NCBI RefSeq assembly: GCF_024611995.1
Contig: NZ_CP102509.1
Location: 6,200,001 to 6,264,000, forward strand
From: Streptomyces sp. NBC_00162
Lineage (GTDB): Bacteria; Actinomycetota; Actinomycetes; Streptomycetales; Streptomycetaceae
Length of the DNA stretch: 64,000 nucleotides
Direction: 5' to 3'
A program made the position numbers and the translations under genes. The notes under the pieces were generated by a model. The model saw nothing but the letters and a program-made list of their open reading frames with translations. It was not told where the DNA came from and made no database searches. Each line of letters begins with the position of its first letter. Within the stretch, counting starts at the first letter, position 1. Below, one piece after another: positions 1 through 9,148 of this stretch.

Positions 1-593
1 TACTCGTAGATGTAGTCGCCGAGGTGCAGGACCGCGTCGAGGTCCGTACGGGCGGCCAGGTGCCGGTAGGCGGAGAAGTAGCCGGCCTCCCAGTTGGCAC
101 AGGACACCACGCCGAAGCGGACCCCGGAGGTGGTCACGTCGTGCCCGGGCGTGGTCCGGGTGCGCCCGGCGGGGGAGACGGTGGCGCCGGCGGTGAACCG
201 GTACCAGTACGGGGTCTGCGGCTGCAGTCCGCGCACGTCCACCTTGACCGTGTGGTCGGTGGCGGCGCTCGCGGTGACGGTGCCGGAGGCGACGACGCCG
301 GAGAAGTTCTTGTCCGTGGCCACCTCCCAGTCGACCTGGACGGCCGGGCCGAGGCCGGAGCCGGGCACGGCCTCGGCGGTGGGGGTGACACGGGTCCACA
401 GCAGGATCCCGTCGGGCAGCGGATCGCCGGAGGCAACGCCGTGCAGGAAGGCCGGTGCGCTGTCGGCGGCATGGGCGGCGGAGGCGCCCAGCGAGGTGAG
501 GGGAGCCAGGGCGGCCGTGGCCGCGGCAGCGAGAACGACCGTGCGACGGCGGGGAGTTGCGGCGGTCGCAGCAGGAGAGAGATGACTGGTCAC
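1..593 (-). CDS. phoD: PhoD-type alkaline phosphatase, 5' part only (runs off window start)
   Basis: Secreted metallophosphoesterase that would release phosphate from phosphodiesters outside the cell. Only about 197 N-terminal residues are in the window. The GTG at 593 opens with [20 protein letters not shown] followed by an Ala-rich hydrophobic stretch ending ASAAHA, a twin-arginine (Tat) signal as expected for PhoD. Next come a PhoD N-terminal fibronectin-like region ([20 protein letters not shown]) and the start of the catalytic domain with metal-ligand motif HLGDYIYE at the window edge. A TAATAT hexamer lies 8 nt before the GTG, suggesting a leaderless start. Family call is firm; no substrate is shown. 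Confidence 0.88.
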   Translation of the reverse strand, partial: MTSHLSPAATAATPRRRTVVLAAAATAALAPLTSLGASAAHAADSAPAFLHGVASGDPLPDGILLWTRVTPTAEAVPGSGLGPAVQVDWEVATDKNFSGVVASGTVTASAATDHTVKVDVRGLQPQTPYWYRFTAGATVSPAGRTRTTPGHDVTTSGVRFGVVSCANWEAGYFSAYRHLAARTDLDAVLHLGDYIYE

Positions 594-635
594 GGATGAT
601 CATATTACTGGCGGGTATGGCCGCAGGGATAGAAC
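591..635 (-). promoter_or_regulatory. Candidate phoD promoter (TAATAT -10; possible PHO-box-like repeats at -35)
   Basis: On the minus strand TAATAT (607-602) ends 8 nt before the GTG. There is no TTGAC at the -35 position. Instead two 11-nt units, GTTGCATTCCC and GGTTCTATCCC, lie head-to-tail there. Streptomyces phoD is known to be activated by PhoP at GTTCACC-type direct repeats; the match here is poor, so PhoP control is an inference. Confidence 0.35.
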
Positions 636-644
636 CGGGAATGC

Positions 645-681
645 AACGGACGGGCGAACTCTGGGAGTCCGCCCGCCCGTT
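645..681 (-). terminator. Hairpin between the dsbA-like gene and phoD
   Basis: An inverted repeat with 17-nt arms (15 paired) and a 3-nt TGG loop lies downstream of the minus-strand thioredoxin-like gene ending at 725 and upstream of phoD. There is no clear T tract, which is usual for Streptomyces terminators. Confidence 0.55.
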
Positions 682-724
682 GGCCCGGCATGTCCGGATA
701 TAAAGCCTCCGGCACGGCCAAGGC

Positions 725-1522
725 TCAGCTGCCCTGCAGGGCCTTGTCGATCGCGGCCGTGAAGGCCTCCGCCGTCTGCGGAGTGTCGATCTTCTTGCCG
801 TCCATCTTCAGGGTGGGCGTGCCCTTCACACCGGAGGCGTCGAAGGCCTTGGACATCTCCATCGCCCACCGGTCGTAGGTGCCGCCCTCGACGGCCTTCT
901 TGAACTCGGCGTTGCCCTTGAGCGCCGGGACCGTGTCCGCGACCTTCAGCAGGTAGTCGTCCTTGGCGAAGCTGTCGACGGTCTCCTCGGGGTGCAGGTC
1001 CTTCGAGTAGAGCGCGTTCTTGTACTGGAGGAAGGCCTCCGGGCTGACGTTCAGCGCGGCGCCGAGCGCGCTCAGCGCGTTCTTCGACCCCTCGCCCTTG
1101 GCCATGTTGTCGATGAAGGTGGCACCGAAGTACTGGATCTTGTACTTGCCGGCGTCGACGTCCTTCTTGACCTGCTCGCCCGCCGCCTGCTCGAACTGGG
1201 CGCAAGCGGGGCAGCGCGAGTCCTCGTAGAGCTCCAGGGTCTTCTTCGCCTCGGCCTTGCCGATGACGACCGTGGTGCCGTCCTCGCCCTCGGTGTTCTT
1301 GGGCTTGACCAGCTCGGCCTTGGCGGCCTTCTCCCAGTGGCCGGGCTGGTTGGCCTGCACGATCGCGTAGCCGACGCCGCCGGCCAGGGCCAGTACGGCG
1401 ACGACCGCGCCGGCCACGACGAGCTGGCGGCGCACCTTGTCCTTCTTCGCCTGTGCCTCGCGCTCGGCGCGCAGCCGCTCGCGGGCGGCGGCCTTGTTGG
1501 CGTGGCTGTTGCGTGAACTCAT
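725..1522 (-). CDS. Membrane-anchored DsbA-like thioredoxin-domain protein
   Basis: 265 aa. A charged N-terminus (SHANKAAARERLRAEREAQ) is followed by one transmembrane helix (about residues 32-52) and an extracytoplasmic DsbA/thioredoxin-4 domain with redox motif SRCPACAQF and a cis-Pro-type GTPTLKMDG segment. It probably makes or shuffles disulfides in exported proteins. The ATG at 1522 is chosen because it starts the typical basic N-terminus; upstream in-frame codons give unrelated sequence. A paralogue with the same architecture and a CPAC motif lies at 30335-31333 next to lgt. Substrates are unknown. Confidence 0.85.
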   Translation of the reverse strand: MSSRNSHANKAAARERLRAEREAQAKKDKVRRQLVVAGAVVAVLALAGGVGYAIVQANQPGHWEKAAKAELVKPKNTEGEDGTTVVIGKAEAKKTLELYEDSRCPACAQFEQAAGEQVKKDVDAGKYKIQYFGATFIDNMAKGEGSKNALSALGAALNVSPEAFLQYKNALYSKDLHPEETVDSFAKDDYLLKVADTVPALKGNAEFKKAVEGGTYDRWAMEMSKAFDASGVKGTPTLKMDGKKIDTPQTAEAFTAAIDKALQGS

Positions 1523-1565
1523 CGTGATCTCCGTGGTGTGACGTGATGGGGGTGCCGTACGTGCG

Positions 1566-2255
1566 TCAGGCGCTTGCGAACGCGCCGGGCACGGGAGGTC
1601 CCCGCCGTCCCACGGAGTGTGCGGGGAAGCGCGTACGGGCCCCCGTGCCCGGAAGGACCGAACGCAGCACCCGCTCCGCGGCACCCCCGGCCACCGCCAC
1701 CGCGGCCCCCGTCAGCAGCAGCGGCCGGAACGCGAAGGCGGCCACCGCGCGCAGCAGCCGGCCCAGCGCCCGCTCGCCGTGGCGGAGCCATCCGGCGGCC
1801 AGCAGCCCGACCGAGACGTGGGCGGCGAGCAGCAGCCAGGGCGCCCAGGGCCCGGGCGAGGACAGCAGCGCGGCCGGATCGGCGGCGGGCCCGGCCACCT
1901 CGGCCAGCGGCCCGCCGACCGGGGGGCCGCCGCAGAGCTCCTCCAGGCCCAGGGCGCGCAGCGGGCCCGAGACCGGGCCGCCCGCCGGGCCGTAGCAGAC
2001 GTGCTGCCCGGCGGTGAAGACGGTGTCGGCGGCGAGCTCCAGCGGGACGAGCAGCCCGGCGATGGGGCCGAAGCCCCGTTCGCGGCCGGCCAGCGCGTAG
2101 GACACCGTGAACACGGCGGCGAAGGCCCCGCCCACCAGCGCGGGCGGCAGCGGTACCCGGGACATGAGGACGTGCGAGCCCGCCGAGAGCAGCACGACGA
2201 GAGCGCTGAACAGCGCGGCCCGCAGCCCCCGAAGTCTCACCCCTGATATGTCCAT
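1566..2255 (-). CDS. Polytopic membrane protein of unknown function
   Basis: 229 aa from the ATG at 2255 (MDISGVRLRGLRAALFSALV). Four to five hydrophobic segments are visible: about residues 12-30, 37-55, 62-80, 140-160 and 182-205. The central loop is rich in Gly/Pro and carries Cys residues (QHVCYGP, LEELCGG). The C-terminus is Arg-rich and low in complexity. No catalytic motif is recognised. It lies between two unrelated minus-strand genes with short gaps. Reading through from the upstream codons at 2654 would overlap the DUF2252 gene, so that longer frame is rejected. Confidence 0.65.
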   Translation of the reverse strand: MDISGVRLRGLRAALFSALVVLLSAGSHVLMSRVPLPPALVGGAFAAVFTVSYALAGRERGFGPIAGLLVPLELAADTVFTAGQHVCYGPAGGPVSGPLRALGLEELCGGPPVGGPLAEVAGPAADPAALLSSPGPWAPWLLLAAHVSVGLLAAGWLRHGERALGRLLRAVAAFAFRPLLLTGAAVAVAGGAAERVLRSVLPGTGARTRFPAHSVGRRGPPVPGAFASA

Positions 2256-2305
2256 CGCCGCGAGTCTGCCACGACTGCCTGTGGACGCCGGGCCCCAGGT
2301 CCCGG

Positions 2306-3631
2306 CTACGGCGTGAGCCGGCCGTTGCGGAAGAGGTCCACGAAGATCTGGTGATCGGCGCGCGCCCGGGCCCCGTACGCGTGGGCGAAGTCCACCAGCA
2401 GCTCCGCGAAGCCCTCCTCGTCGGCCGCGATGGCCGCGTCGATGGCCCGCTCCGTCGAGAAGGGGACCAGGGTCTGGCCGCTCTCGGCCGCGTCCGCCGC
2501 CCCGTGCATGGTCGCCGTGGCCCGGCCCAGGTCCGCGACGACGGCCGCGATCTCCTCCGGGTCGTCCAGGTCCGACCAGTCCAGGTCCACCGCGTACGGG
2601 GAGACCTCCGCCACCAGCTGCCCGGAGCCGTCCAGCTCCGTCCAGCCCAGCCACGGGTCCGCGTGGGCCTGGAGGGCGCGCTGGGAGATCACCGTGCGGT
2701 GGCCCTCGTGCTCGAAGTACTCCCGCACGGCGCGGTCGGTGATGTGCCGGGAGACCGCCGGGGTCTGCGCCTGCTTGAGGTAGATCACGACATCGTTCTC
2801 GAGGGCGTCGCTGTGCCCCTCCAGCAGGATGTTGTACGAGGGCAGCCCCGCCGAGCCGATCCCGACGCCCCGCCGGCCCACGACGTCCTTGACCCGGTAG
2901 GAGTCGGGCCGGACGAGGGACTCGTCGGGCAGCGTCTCCAGGTACCCGTCGAAGGCGGCCAGCACCTTGTAGCGGGTGGCCGCGTCCAGCTCGATGGTGC
3001 CGGGACCCGGCGCGAAGCGGCGCTCGAAGTCGCGGATCTCCGTCATCGAGTCCAGCAGGGAGAAGCGGGTACGGGCGCGGGCCGAGCGCAGCGCGTCCAG
3101 CAGCGGGCCCTCGGCGGTGTCCAGGGTGAAGGCGGGGACCTCCTCGTTCTTGGCCCCGGTGGCAAGAGCGTGGATCCGCTCGCGGTAGGCGCCCGCGTAG
3201 ATCCGGACCAGCTCGCCGATCTGGTCGTCACTGAGCGCCTTGGTGTAGCCGATCAGGGCCACGGAGGCGGCGAACCGCTTCAGGTCCCAGGTGAAGGGGC
3301 CGACGTACGCCTCGTCGAAGTCGTTGACGTTGAAGATCAGCCGGCCGTTGGAGTCCATGTACGTGCCGAAGTTCTCCGCGTGCAGATCGCCGTGGATCCA
3401 CACCCGGCCCGTCCGCTCGTCCAGGTACGGGCCGCCGTGCCGGTCGCGCTCCAGGTCCGCGTAGAAGAGGCAGGCCGTGCCCCGGTAGAAGGCGAACGCC
3501 GAGGCGGCCATCTTCCGGAATTTGACCTGGAAGGCAGCGGGGTCGGCGGCGAGCAGCTCACCGAAAGCGGTGTCGAAAACGTCGAGTATCTGCTCGGCGC
3601 GCTGCTCATCGGTCGTCTCGGGAACCGCCAT
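2306..3631 (-). CDS. DUF2252 family protein (protein-kinase-like fold)
   Basis: 441 aa, full length for DUF2252. Kinase/APH-like active-site elements are visible: IHGDLHAENFGTY (catalytic-loop-like, HGDxHxxN) and NVNDFDEAYVGP (DFD in place of DFG), then WDLKRFAASV. DUF2252 has an aminoglycoside-phosphotransferase-like fold, but no substrate is established. Start: ATG at 3631, preceded by AGGAGG with good spacing, in preference to an upstream in-frame ATG at 3691. The gene is transcribed away from dnaE, with a 172-bp shared upstream region. Confidence 0.88.
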   Translation of the reverse strand: MAVPETTDEQRAEQILDVFDTAFGELLAADPAAFQVKFRKMAASAFAFYRGTACLFYADLERDRHGGPYLDERTGRVWIHGDLHAENFGTYMDSNGRLIFNVNDFDEAYVGPFTWDLKRFAASVALIGYTKALSDDQIGELVRIYAGAYRERIHALATGAKNEEVPAFTLDTAEGPLLDALRSARARTRFSLLDSMTEIRDFERRFAPGPGTIELDAATRYKVLAAFDGYLETLPDESLVRPDSYRVKDVVGRRGVGIGSAGLPSYNILLEGHSDALENDVVIYLKQAQTPAVSRHITDRAVREYFEHEGHRTVISQRALQAHADPWLGWTELDGSGQLVAEVSPYAVDLDWSDLDDPEEIAAVVADLGRATATMHGAADAAESGQTLVPFSTERAIDAAIAADEEGFAELLVDFAHAYGARARADHQIFVDLFRNGRLTP

Positions 3632-3699
3632 GGCGGGTGCCTCCTGGTGGCGCTGGTTCGGTCGCTGTTCTGATCGTGAGGGGCCGGACACTGTCCTCT

Positions 3700-3716
3700 G
3701 TCGTGCAACGCACGAC
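3700..3716. promoter_or_regulatory. Perfect palindrome in the DUF2252/dnaE divergent region
   Basis: GTCGTGC, 3-nt spacer AAC, GCACGAC: a perfect 7-bp inverted repeat centred about 95 bp before dnaE and 77 bp before the DUF2252 start. It does not match the actinobacterial LexA box (TCGAAC-N4-GTTCGA). The size fits a dimeric repressor site, but no factor can be named. Confidence 0.4.
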
Positions 3717-3803
3717 CGTACCCGTCAGTGCCCCGGATGTGTCAGTCAGGAGACGTAGGATTCAGAGCTGCCGCCCCTCTCTCCCCGCCGGAGGACCCCC
3801 ACC

Positions 3804-6800
3804 GTGACCAAGCCGCCGTTCACGCACCTGCACGTCCACACCCAGTATTCGCTGCTGGACGGTGCCGCGCGGCTGAAGGACATGTTCAACGCGTGCAACG
3901 AGATGGGCATGACGCACATCGCCATGTCCGACCACGGCAACCTGCACGGGGCCTACGACTTCTTCCACACCGCCCAGAAGGCCGGGATCACGCCGATCAT
4001 CGGCATCGAGGCGTACGTCGCCCCCGAGTCCCGGCGCAACAAGCGGCGCATCCAGTGGGGCCAGCCCCACCAGAAGCGGGACGACGTCTCCGGCTCCGGC
4101 GGTTACACCCACAAGACGATCTGGGCGGCGAACGCCACCGGCCTGCACAACCTCTTCCGGCTGTCCTCCGACGCGTACGCCGAGGGCTGGCTCACCAAGT
4201 GGCCGCGCATGGACAAGGAAACGATCTCCAAGTGGTCCGAGGGGCTGATCGCCTCCACCGGCTGCCCCTCCGGCGAGCTCCAGACCCGACTGCGCCTCGG
4301 CCAGTTCGACGAGGCCCTCAAGGCCGCCTCCGAATACCAGGACATCTTCGGCAAGGACCGCTACTTCCTGGAGCTGATGGACCACGGCATCGAGATCGAG
4401 CGCCGGGTCCGCGACGGGCTGCTGGAGATCGGCAAGAAGCTCGGCATCCCGCCGCTGGTCACGAACGACTCGCACTACACCTACGCCAGCGAGGCCGGCG
4501 CCCACGACGCCCTGCTGTGCATCCAGACCGGCAAGAACCTCTCGGACCCGGACCGCTTCCGCTTCGACGGCACCGGCTACTACCTGAAGTCCACGGACGA
4601 GATGTACGCCATCGACTCCTCGGACGCCTGGCAGGAGGGCTGCGCCAATACGAAGCTGGTCGCCGACCAGATCGACACCGAGGGCATGTTCAAGTTCCGG
4701 AACCTGATGCCGAAGTTCGACATCCCGGACGGCTACACCGAGGTCACCTGGTTCCGCGAGGAGACCATGCGCGGCATGCACCGCCGCTACCCCGGAGGCA
4801 TCCCGGACGACCGGATGAAGCAGGCCGAGTACGAGATGGACACGATCATCTCGATGGGCTTCCCCGGCTACTTCCTCGTGGTCGCCGACTTCATCATGTG
4901 GGCCAAGAACCAGGGCATCGCGGTGGGCCCGGGCCGAGGCTCCGCGGCCGGCTCGATCGTCGCCTACGCCATGGGCATCACCGACCTCGACCCGCTCACC
5001 CACGGCCTGATCTTCGAGCGCTTCCTGAACCCCGAGCGCGTCTCCATGCCCGATGTCGACATCGACTTCGACGAGCGTCGGCGCGTCGAGGTGATCCGGT
5101 ACGTGACCGACAAGTACGGCGCCGACAAGGTCGCCATGATCGGCACGTACGGCACCATCAAGGCCAAGAACGCGATCAAGGACTCCGCCCGCGTCCTGGG
5201 CTACCCGTACGCCATGGGCGACCGGCTCACCAAGGCCATGCCCGCCGACGTCCTCGGCAAGGGCATCCCGCTCTCCGGCATCCTCGACCCGACGCACCCC
5301 CGCTACGGCGAGGCCGGCGAGATCCGCGGGATGTACGAGAACGAGCCGGACGTGAAGAAGGTCATCGACACCGCCCGCGGCGTCGAGGGCCTGGTCCGCC
5401 AGATGGGCGTGCACGCGGCCGGCGTGATCATGTCCAGCGAGACGATCACCGACCACGTACCCGTCTGGGTGCGGCACACCGACGGCGTCACCATCACCCA
5501 GTGGGACTACCCGAGCTGCGAGTCGCTCGGCCTGCTGAAGATGGACTTCCTGGGCCTGCGCAACCTCACGATCATGGACGACGCCGTCAAGATGGTGAAG
5601 GCCAACAAGGGGATCGACATCGATCTCCTGGGCCTGCCGCTCGACGACCCCAAGACCTTCGAACTGCTCGGCCGCGGTGACACCCTCGGCGTCTTCCAGT
5701 TCGACGGCGGGCCCATGCGCTCCCTGCTGCGCCTGATGAAGCCCGACAACTTCGAGGACATCTCCGCCGTCTCGGCCCTGTACCGGCCGGGCCCGATGGG
5801 CATGAACTCGCACACGAACTACGCCCTGCGCAAGAACAAGCAGCAGGAGATCACCCCGATCCACCCGGATCTGGAGAAGCCCCTCGAAGAGGTGCTCGCG
5901 GTCACCTACGGCCTGATCGTCTACCAGGAGCAGGTGCAGAAGGCCGCCCAGATCATCGCCGGGTACTCGCTCGGCGAGGCCGACATCCTGCGCCGCGTGA
6001 TGGGCAAGAAGAAGCCCGAGGAGCTGGCGAAGAACTTCACCATCTTCCAGGAGGGCGCCCGGAAGAACGGCTACAACGACAAGGCCATCCAGGCCCTGTG
6101 GGACGTCCTGGTCCCCTTCGCCGGCTACGCCTTCAACAAGGCCCACTCAGCCGCGTACGGGCTGGTCTCCTACTGGACCGCCTACCTCAAGGCGAACTTC
6201 CCGGCCGAGTACATGGCCGGCCTGCTCACCTCGGTCAAGGACGACAAGGACAAGTCCGCGATCTACCTGAACGAGTGCCGGCGCATGGGCATCAAGGTGC
6301 TCCCGCCGAACGTGAACGAGTCCGAGCCGAACTTCGCCGCCCAGGGCGACGACGTGATCCTCTTCGGCCTCACCGCGGTGCGCAACGTCGGCCAGAACGT
6401 CGTCGAGTCGATCATCAAGACCAGGAAGGCCAAGGGGAAGTACTCCACGTTCCCCGACTTCCTGGACAAGGTCGAGGCCGTCGTCTGCAACAAGCGCACC
6501 GTCGAGTCCCTGATCAAGGCCGGCGCCTTCGACGAGATGGGCCACACCCGCAAGGGCCTGGTCGCCCACCACGAGCCGATGATCGACAACGTGGTCGCGG
6601 TCAAGCGCAAGGAGGCCGAGGGACAGTTCGACCTCTTCGGCGGAATGGGCGACGAGGGCGCGAGCGACGAGCCCGGCTTCGGCCTCGACGTGGAGTTCTC
6701 CGACGTCGAGTGGGAGAAGTCCTACCTGCTCGCCCAGGAGCGCGAGATGCTCGGCCTCTATGTTTCCGACCACCCGCTCTTCGGCCTGGAGCACGTGCTC

Positions 6801-7346
6801 TCCGACAAGACGGACGCCGGGATCTCCCAGCTGACCGGCGGCGAGCACTCCGACGGCGCCGTCGTCACCATCGGCGGCATCATCTCGGGCCTCCAGCGCA
6901 AGATGACCAAGCAGGGCAACGCCTGGGCCATCGCCACCGTCGAGGACCTGGCCGGCTCCATCGAGTGCATGTTCTTCCCCGCGACCTACCAGCTCGTCTC
7001 CACCCAGCTGGTCGAGGACACCGTCGTCTTCGTCAAGGGCCGCCTCGACAAGCGCGAGGACGTGCCCCGGCTGGTCGCGATGGAGATGATGGTCCCCGAC
7101 CTCTCCTCGGCCGGCACGAACGCCCCGGTGGTCCTCACCATCCCCACCGTCAAGGTCACCCCGCCGATGGTGACCCGTCTGGGGGAGATCCTGCGCCACC
7201 ACCAGGGCAACAGCGAGGTCCGGATCAAGCTCCAGGGGCCGCGGACCACCACCGTGCTGCGCCTCGACAAGCACCGGGTCAAGCCCGACCCGGCGCTCTT
7301 CGGCGACCTCAAGGTGCTGCTCGGCCCGTCCTGCCTGGCCGGATAG
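3804..7346 (+). CDS. dnaE: DNA polymerase III alpha subunit (replicative)
   Basis: 1180 aa; catalyses chromosomal DNA synthesis. The N-terminal PHP domain starts at THLHVHTQYSLLDG with SDHGNLHG. The palm carries the metal-binding aspartates in PDVDIDFDERR (D417, D419; equivalents of E. coli D401/D403) and GPGRGSAAGS. The fingers include LYRPGPMGMNSH and YQEQVQ. A helix-hairpin-helix region and a C-terminal OB fold (VVTIGGIISGLQRKMTKQGN) follow. The PHP metal residues are retained, and length and motifs fit replicative DnaE1 rather than the error-prone ImuC/DnaE2. GTG start with GGAGGA 8 nt upstream. Confidence 0.97.
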   Translation: MTKPPFTHLHVHTQYSLLDGAARLKDMFNACNEMGMTHIAMSDHGNLHGAYDFFHTAQKAGITPIIGIEAYVAPESRRNKRRIQWGQPHQKRDDVSGSGGYTHKTIWAANATGLHNLFRLSSDAYAEGWLTKWPRMDKETISKWSEGLIASTGCPSGELQTRLRLGQFDEALKAASEYQDIFGKDRYFLELMDHGIEIERRVRDGLLEIGKKLGIPPLVTNDSHYTYASEAGAHDALLCIQTGKNLSDPDRFRFDGTGYYLKSTDEMYAIDSSDAWQEGCANTKLVADQIDTEGMFKFRNLMPKFDIPDGYTEVTWFREETMRGMHRRYPGGIPDDRMKQAEYEMDTIISMGFPGYFLVVADFIMWAKNQGIAVGPGRGSAAGSIVAYAMGITDLDPLTHGLIFERFLNPERVSMPDVDIDFDERRRVEVIRYVTDKYGADKVAMIGTYGTIKAKNAIKDSARVLGYPYAMGDRLTKAMPADVLGKGIPLSGILDPTHPRYGEAGEIRGMYENEPDVKKVIDTARGVEGLVRQMGVHAAGVIMSSETITDHVPVWVRHTDGVTITQWDYPSCESLGLLKMDFLGLRNLTIMDDAVKMVKANKGIDIDLLGLPLDDPKTFELLGRGDTLGVFQFDGGPMRSLLRLMKPDNFEDISAVSALYRPGPMGMNSHTNYALRKNKQQEITPIHPDLEKPLEEVLAVTYGLIVYQEQVQKAAQIIAGYSLGEADILRRVMGKKKPEELAKNFTIFQEGARKNGYNDKAIQALWDVLVPFAGYAFNKAHSAAYGLVSYWTAYLKANFPAEYMAGLLTSVKDDKDKSAIYLNECRRMGIKVLPPNVNESEPNFAAQGDDVILFGLTAVRNVGQNVVESIIKTRKAKGKYSTFPDFLDKVEAVVCNKRTVESLIKAGAFDEMGHTRKGLVAHHEPMIDNVVAVKRKEAEGQFDLFGGMGDEGASDEPGFGLDVEFSDVEWEKSYLLAQEREMLGLYVSDHPLFGLEHVLSDKTDAGISQLTGGEHSDGAVVTIGGIISGLQRKMTKQGNAWAIATVEDLAGSIECMFFPATYQLVSTQLVEDTVVFVKGRLDKREDVPRLVAMEMMVPDLSSAGTNAPVVLTIPTVKVTPPMVTRLGEILRHHQGNSEVRIKLQGPRTTTVLRLDKHRVKPDPALFGDLKVLLGPSCLAG

Positions 7347-7351
7347 CCGCC

Positions 7352-7408
7352 GGACCGCACGGAAAGGGCCTGCCCGGCGATGCCGGGCAGGCCCTTTCCG
7401 TGCGGACC
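7352..7408. terminator. Strong bidirectional hairpin after dnaE
   Basis: A 24-bp perfect stem (7355-7378 with 7382-7405) with a 3-nt GAT loop begins 9 bp past the dnaE stop and serves the convergent small gene ending at 7432 as well. The stem includes GGAAAGGGCCTGCCCGGC. Confidence 0.85.
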
Positions 7409-7431
7409 GCCAGTGGGCGGCCGCTGCCGCG

Positions 7432-7596
7432 TCAGTTGTGGCCGAACTTCTTCGTCTTGCTCTTGTGCGCCAGATCCATCGGACTCGGCGCCTGCGAGGG
7501 CGATTCGGGCGAGGATTCCGTCGAGCTCCTCGACGGGTCCTGCGAGGACGAGCGGGCCTGCTGCTTCGGCTGCTTCTGCTGCTTGTTCTTGGCCAT
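7432..7596 (-). CDS. Small Gln/Ser/Lys-rich cytoplasmic protein
   Basis: 54 aa: starts MAKNKQQKQPKQQARSSS and ends HKSKTKKFGHN. It is highly charged and low in complexity, with no membrane segment or Cys, and probably disordered. The ATG at 7596 is preceded by GGAGG at good spacing, supporting a real translated gene; upstream in-frame codons lack this signal. It ends 23 bp from the shared dnaE hairpin. No function is assigned; the basic termini could bind nucleic acid, but that is a guess. Confidence 0.7.
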   Translation of the reverse strand: MAKNKQQKQPKQQARSSSQDPSRSSTESSPESPSQAPSPMDLAHKSKTKKFGHN

Positions 7597-7808
7597 GGTG
7601 GAGCCTCCGTGATGGGGTCTAGGGGCCAGGACCGCCTTCACACTCACACAACGCCAGAAACCGCGCATTTTGGATCATTACCGCGCGTAGTCGCGCCCCT
7701 CTCCGGCCCCCTTGTGAGATCCGCCACGCCGATGATCGAGTTCCGGCCGTCAACACCCTTGCGGTCGGGCAGACTCGGGGAAACTCATCGGGACCCCCAG
7801 GGAAGAGG

Positions 7809-9137
7809 GTGGAACGCGTGGACCGCTGCGTCGTCCTGGTGGACGCCGGCTATCTGCTGGGCGCCGCCGCGAGCCTTCTCGCAGGGGAGCCCTCCCGCTC
7901 CCGCATCACCGTCGACCATGCCGCCCTCATCCAGGGCCTGCGCGAGCGGGCCGAGGCCGACACCGAGCAGCCCCTGCTGCGCATCTACTGGTTCGACGGC
8001 GCACCCGACCGGGTGCCCCAGCCCGAGCACCGGCGGCTGCGCGTCATGCCGCGCGTCACCGTCCGCCTCGGCGCCCTGACCCGCAGCGACGGCCGCTGGG
8101 CGCAGAAGGGCGTCGACGCCGCCATGCACGCCGAGCTCACCGAGCTGGCCCGCAACCGCGCCTGCTCCGACGTCGTACTGGTCACCGGCGACGGCGACCT
8201 GCTGCCCGGCCTTATGTCCGCCAAGGAGCACGGGGTCGCCGTCCACCTGTGGGCCGTACAGGCCGCCGACGGGGACTACAACCAGTCCGAGGACCTCGTC
8301 GCGGAAGCCGACGAACGCCGCGTCCTGGACCGGGCCTGGATCACCCGGGCCGTCCGCGCCAAGGACCTCACCGGCCTGTGCTCCCCGCCGCCCGCGCCGC
8401 GCCCCGACATCGCCGCCATCCTCTCCGCCCCGCTGCCCGAGGCGGCGCTCGCCGAGGCCGCCCGCAACGGCTCCGCCGCCGCCGGACAGGACGACGGGGA
8501 AGGCCTCCCGGTCCCCGCGCCCGCCACCGGCGGCAGCAGAGCCGTGCCCACGCCCAAGGACCTCGCCGGCTCGCTGCGCGCCCCCGGCCAGCAGGCCGCG
8601 CCGCCGAGCGGGCAGCACGGCGGGCAGGCCCCGGCCGGCAGCGCCCTGCGCTGGTCCTCCGACAAGGGCTGGATCGACCGGGCCGGACCCCTCGGCGAAC
8701 CCGCCGAGACCGCCTCCCTGCCCACCCTCGCCCAGCTCACCAGCGCCGAGCAGCGCTGGGCCGACCGCGAGGAGGACATCACCACCGTCGGCGGCGACCC
8801 GTTCGAGGTGGGACAGGTGTTCGCCCGGCGCTGGATGGAGCGGCTCCCGGAGACCGTGCACCTCCAGAAACTCGCCACTATGTATCCGCGCATCCCGCAC
8901 CGGATCGACGGGGAGCTGCTGCGCTACGCCGCCCGGTTCGGGCTGCTCGCGCACAAGGACGACCAGATCGACGAACACGACCGCTACGCCATCCGCGCCG
9001 GGTTCTGGCGCGAGATCGACGTCCGCGCAGCCGCCGAACACGTGGCCGCCGTACCCGCCGCGGCCCCGGGATCCGCGGCCCCTGAGCCCGACCGCCCCGG
9101 CGACCCCGGGGGCCGAGTAGGGGCGGGACCCGCGTAG
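7809..9137 (+). CDS. NYN (PIN-like) domain protein
   Basis: 442 aa. The N-terminal NYN/LabA-type domain (residues 4-175) shows the acidic active-site set of this nuclease family: VVLVDAGYLLG (Asp), GRWAQKGVDAAMHAEL (Asp) and VVLVTGDGDLLPGL (two Asp). A Pro/Ala-rich linker (about 200-300) leads to a conserved helical C-terminal domain (about 320-415, HLQKLATMYPRIPHRIDGEL). NYN proteins are metal-dependent RNases in RNA processing or turnover; no target is visible. Start choice: GTG at 7809, or GTG at 7818, which has better spacing from GGAAGAGG. It differs from the shorter NYN gene at 21926. Confidence 0.82.
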   Translation: MERVDRCVVLVDAGYLLGAAASLLAGEPSRSRITVDHAALIQGLRERAEADTEQPLLRIYWFDGAPDRVPQPEHRRLRVMPRVTVRLGALTRSDGRWAQKGVDAAMHAELTELARNRACSDVVLVTGDGDLLPGLMSAKEHGVAVHLWAVQAADGDYNQSEDLVAEADERRVLDRAWITRAVRAKDLTGLCSPPPAPRPDIAAILSAPLPEAALAEAARNGSAAAGQDDGEGLPVPAPATGGSRAVPTPKDLAGSLRAPGQQAAPPSGQHGGQAPAGSALRWSSDKGWIDRAGPLGEPAETASLPTLAQLTSAEQRWADREEDITTVGGDPFEVGQVFARRWMERLPETVHLQKLATMYPRIPHRIDGELLRYAARFGLLAHKDDQIDEHDRYAIRAGFWREIDVRAAAEHVAAVPAAAPGSAAPEPDRPGDPGGRVGAGPA

Positions 9138-9148
9138 GCTGCTCCCTC

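Noticed and set aside
3762..6146. 794-aa minus-strand open frame within dnaE
   Set aside because: Shadow of dnaE; no start signal, and composition typical of antisense GC-rich frames.
3804..7346. dnaE as error-prone ImuC/DnaE2
   Set aside because: Length (1180 aa), intact PHP metal residues and no adjacent imuA/imuB favour replicative DnaE1.
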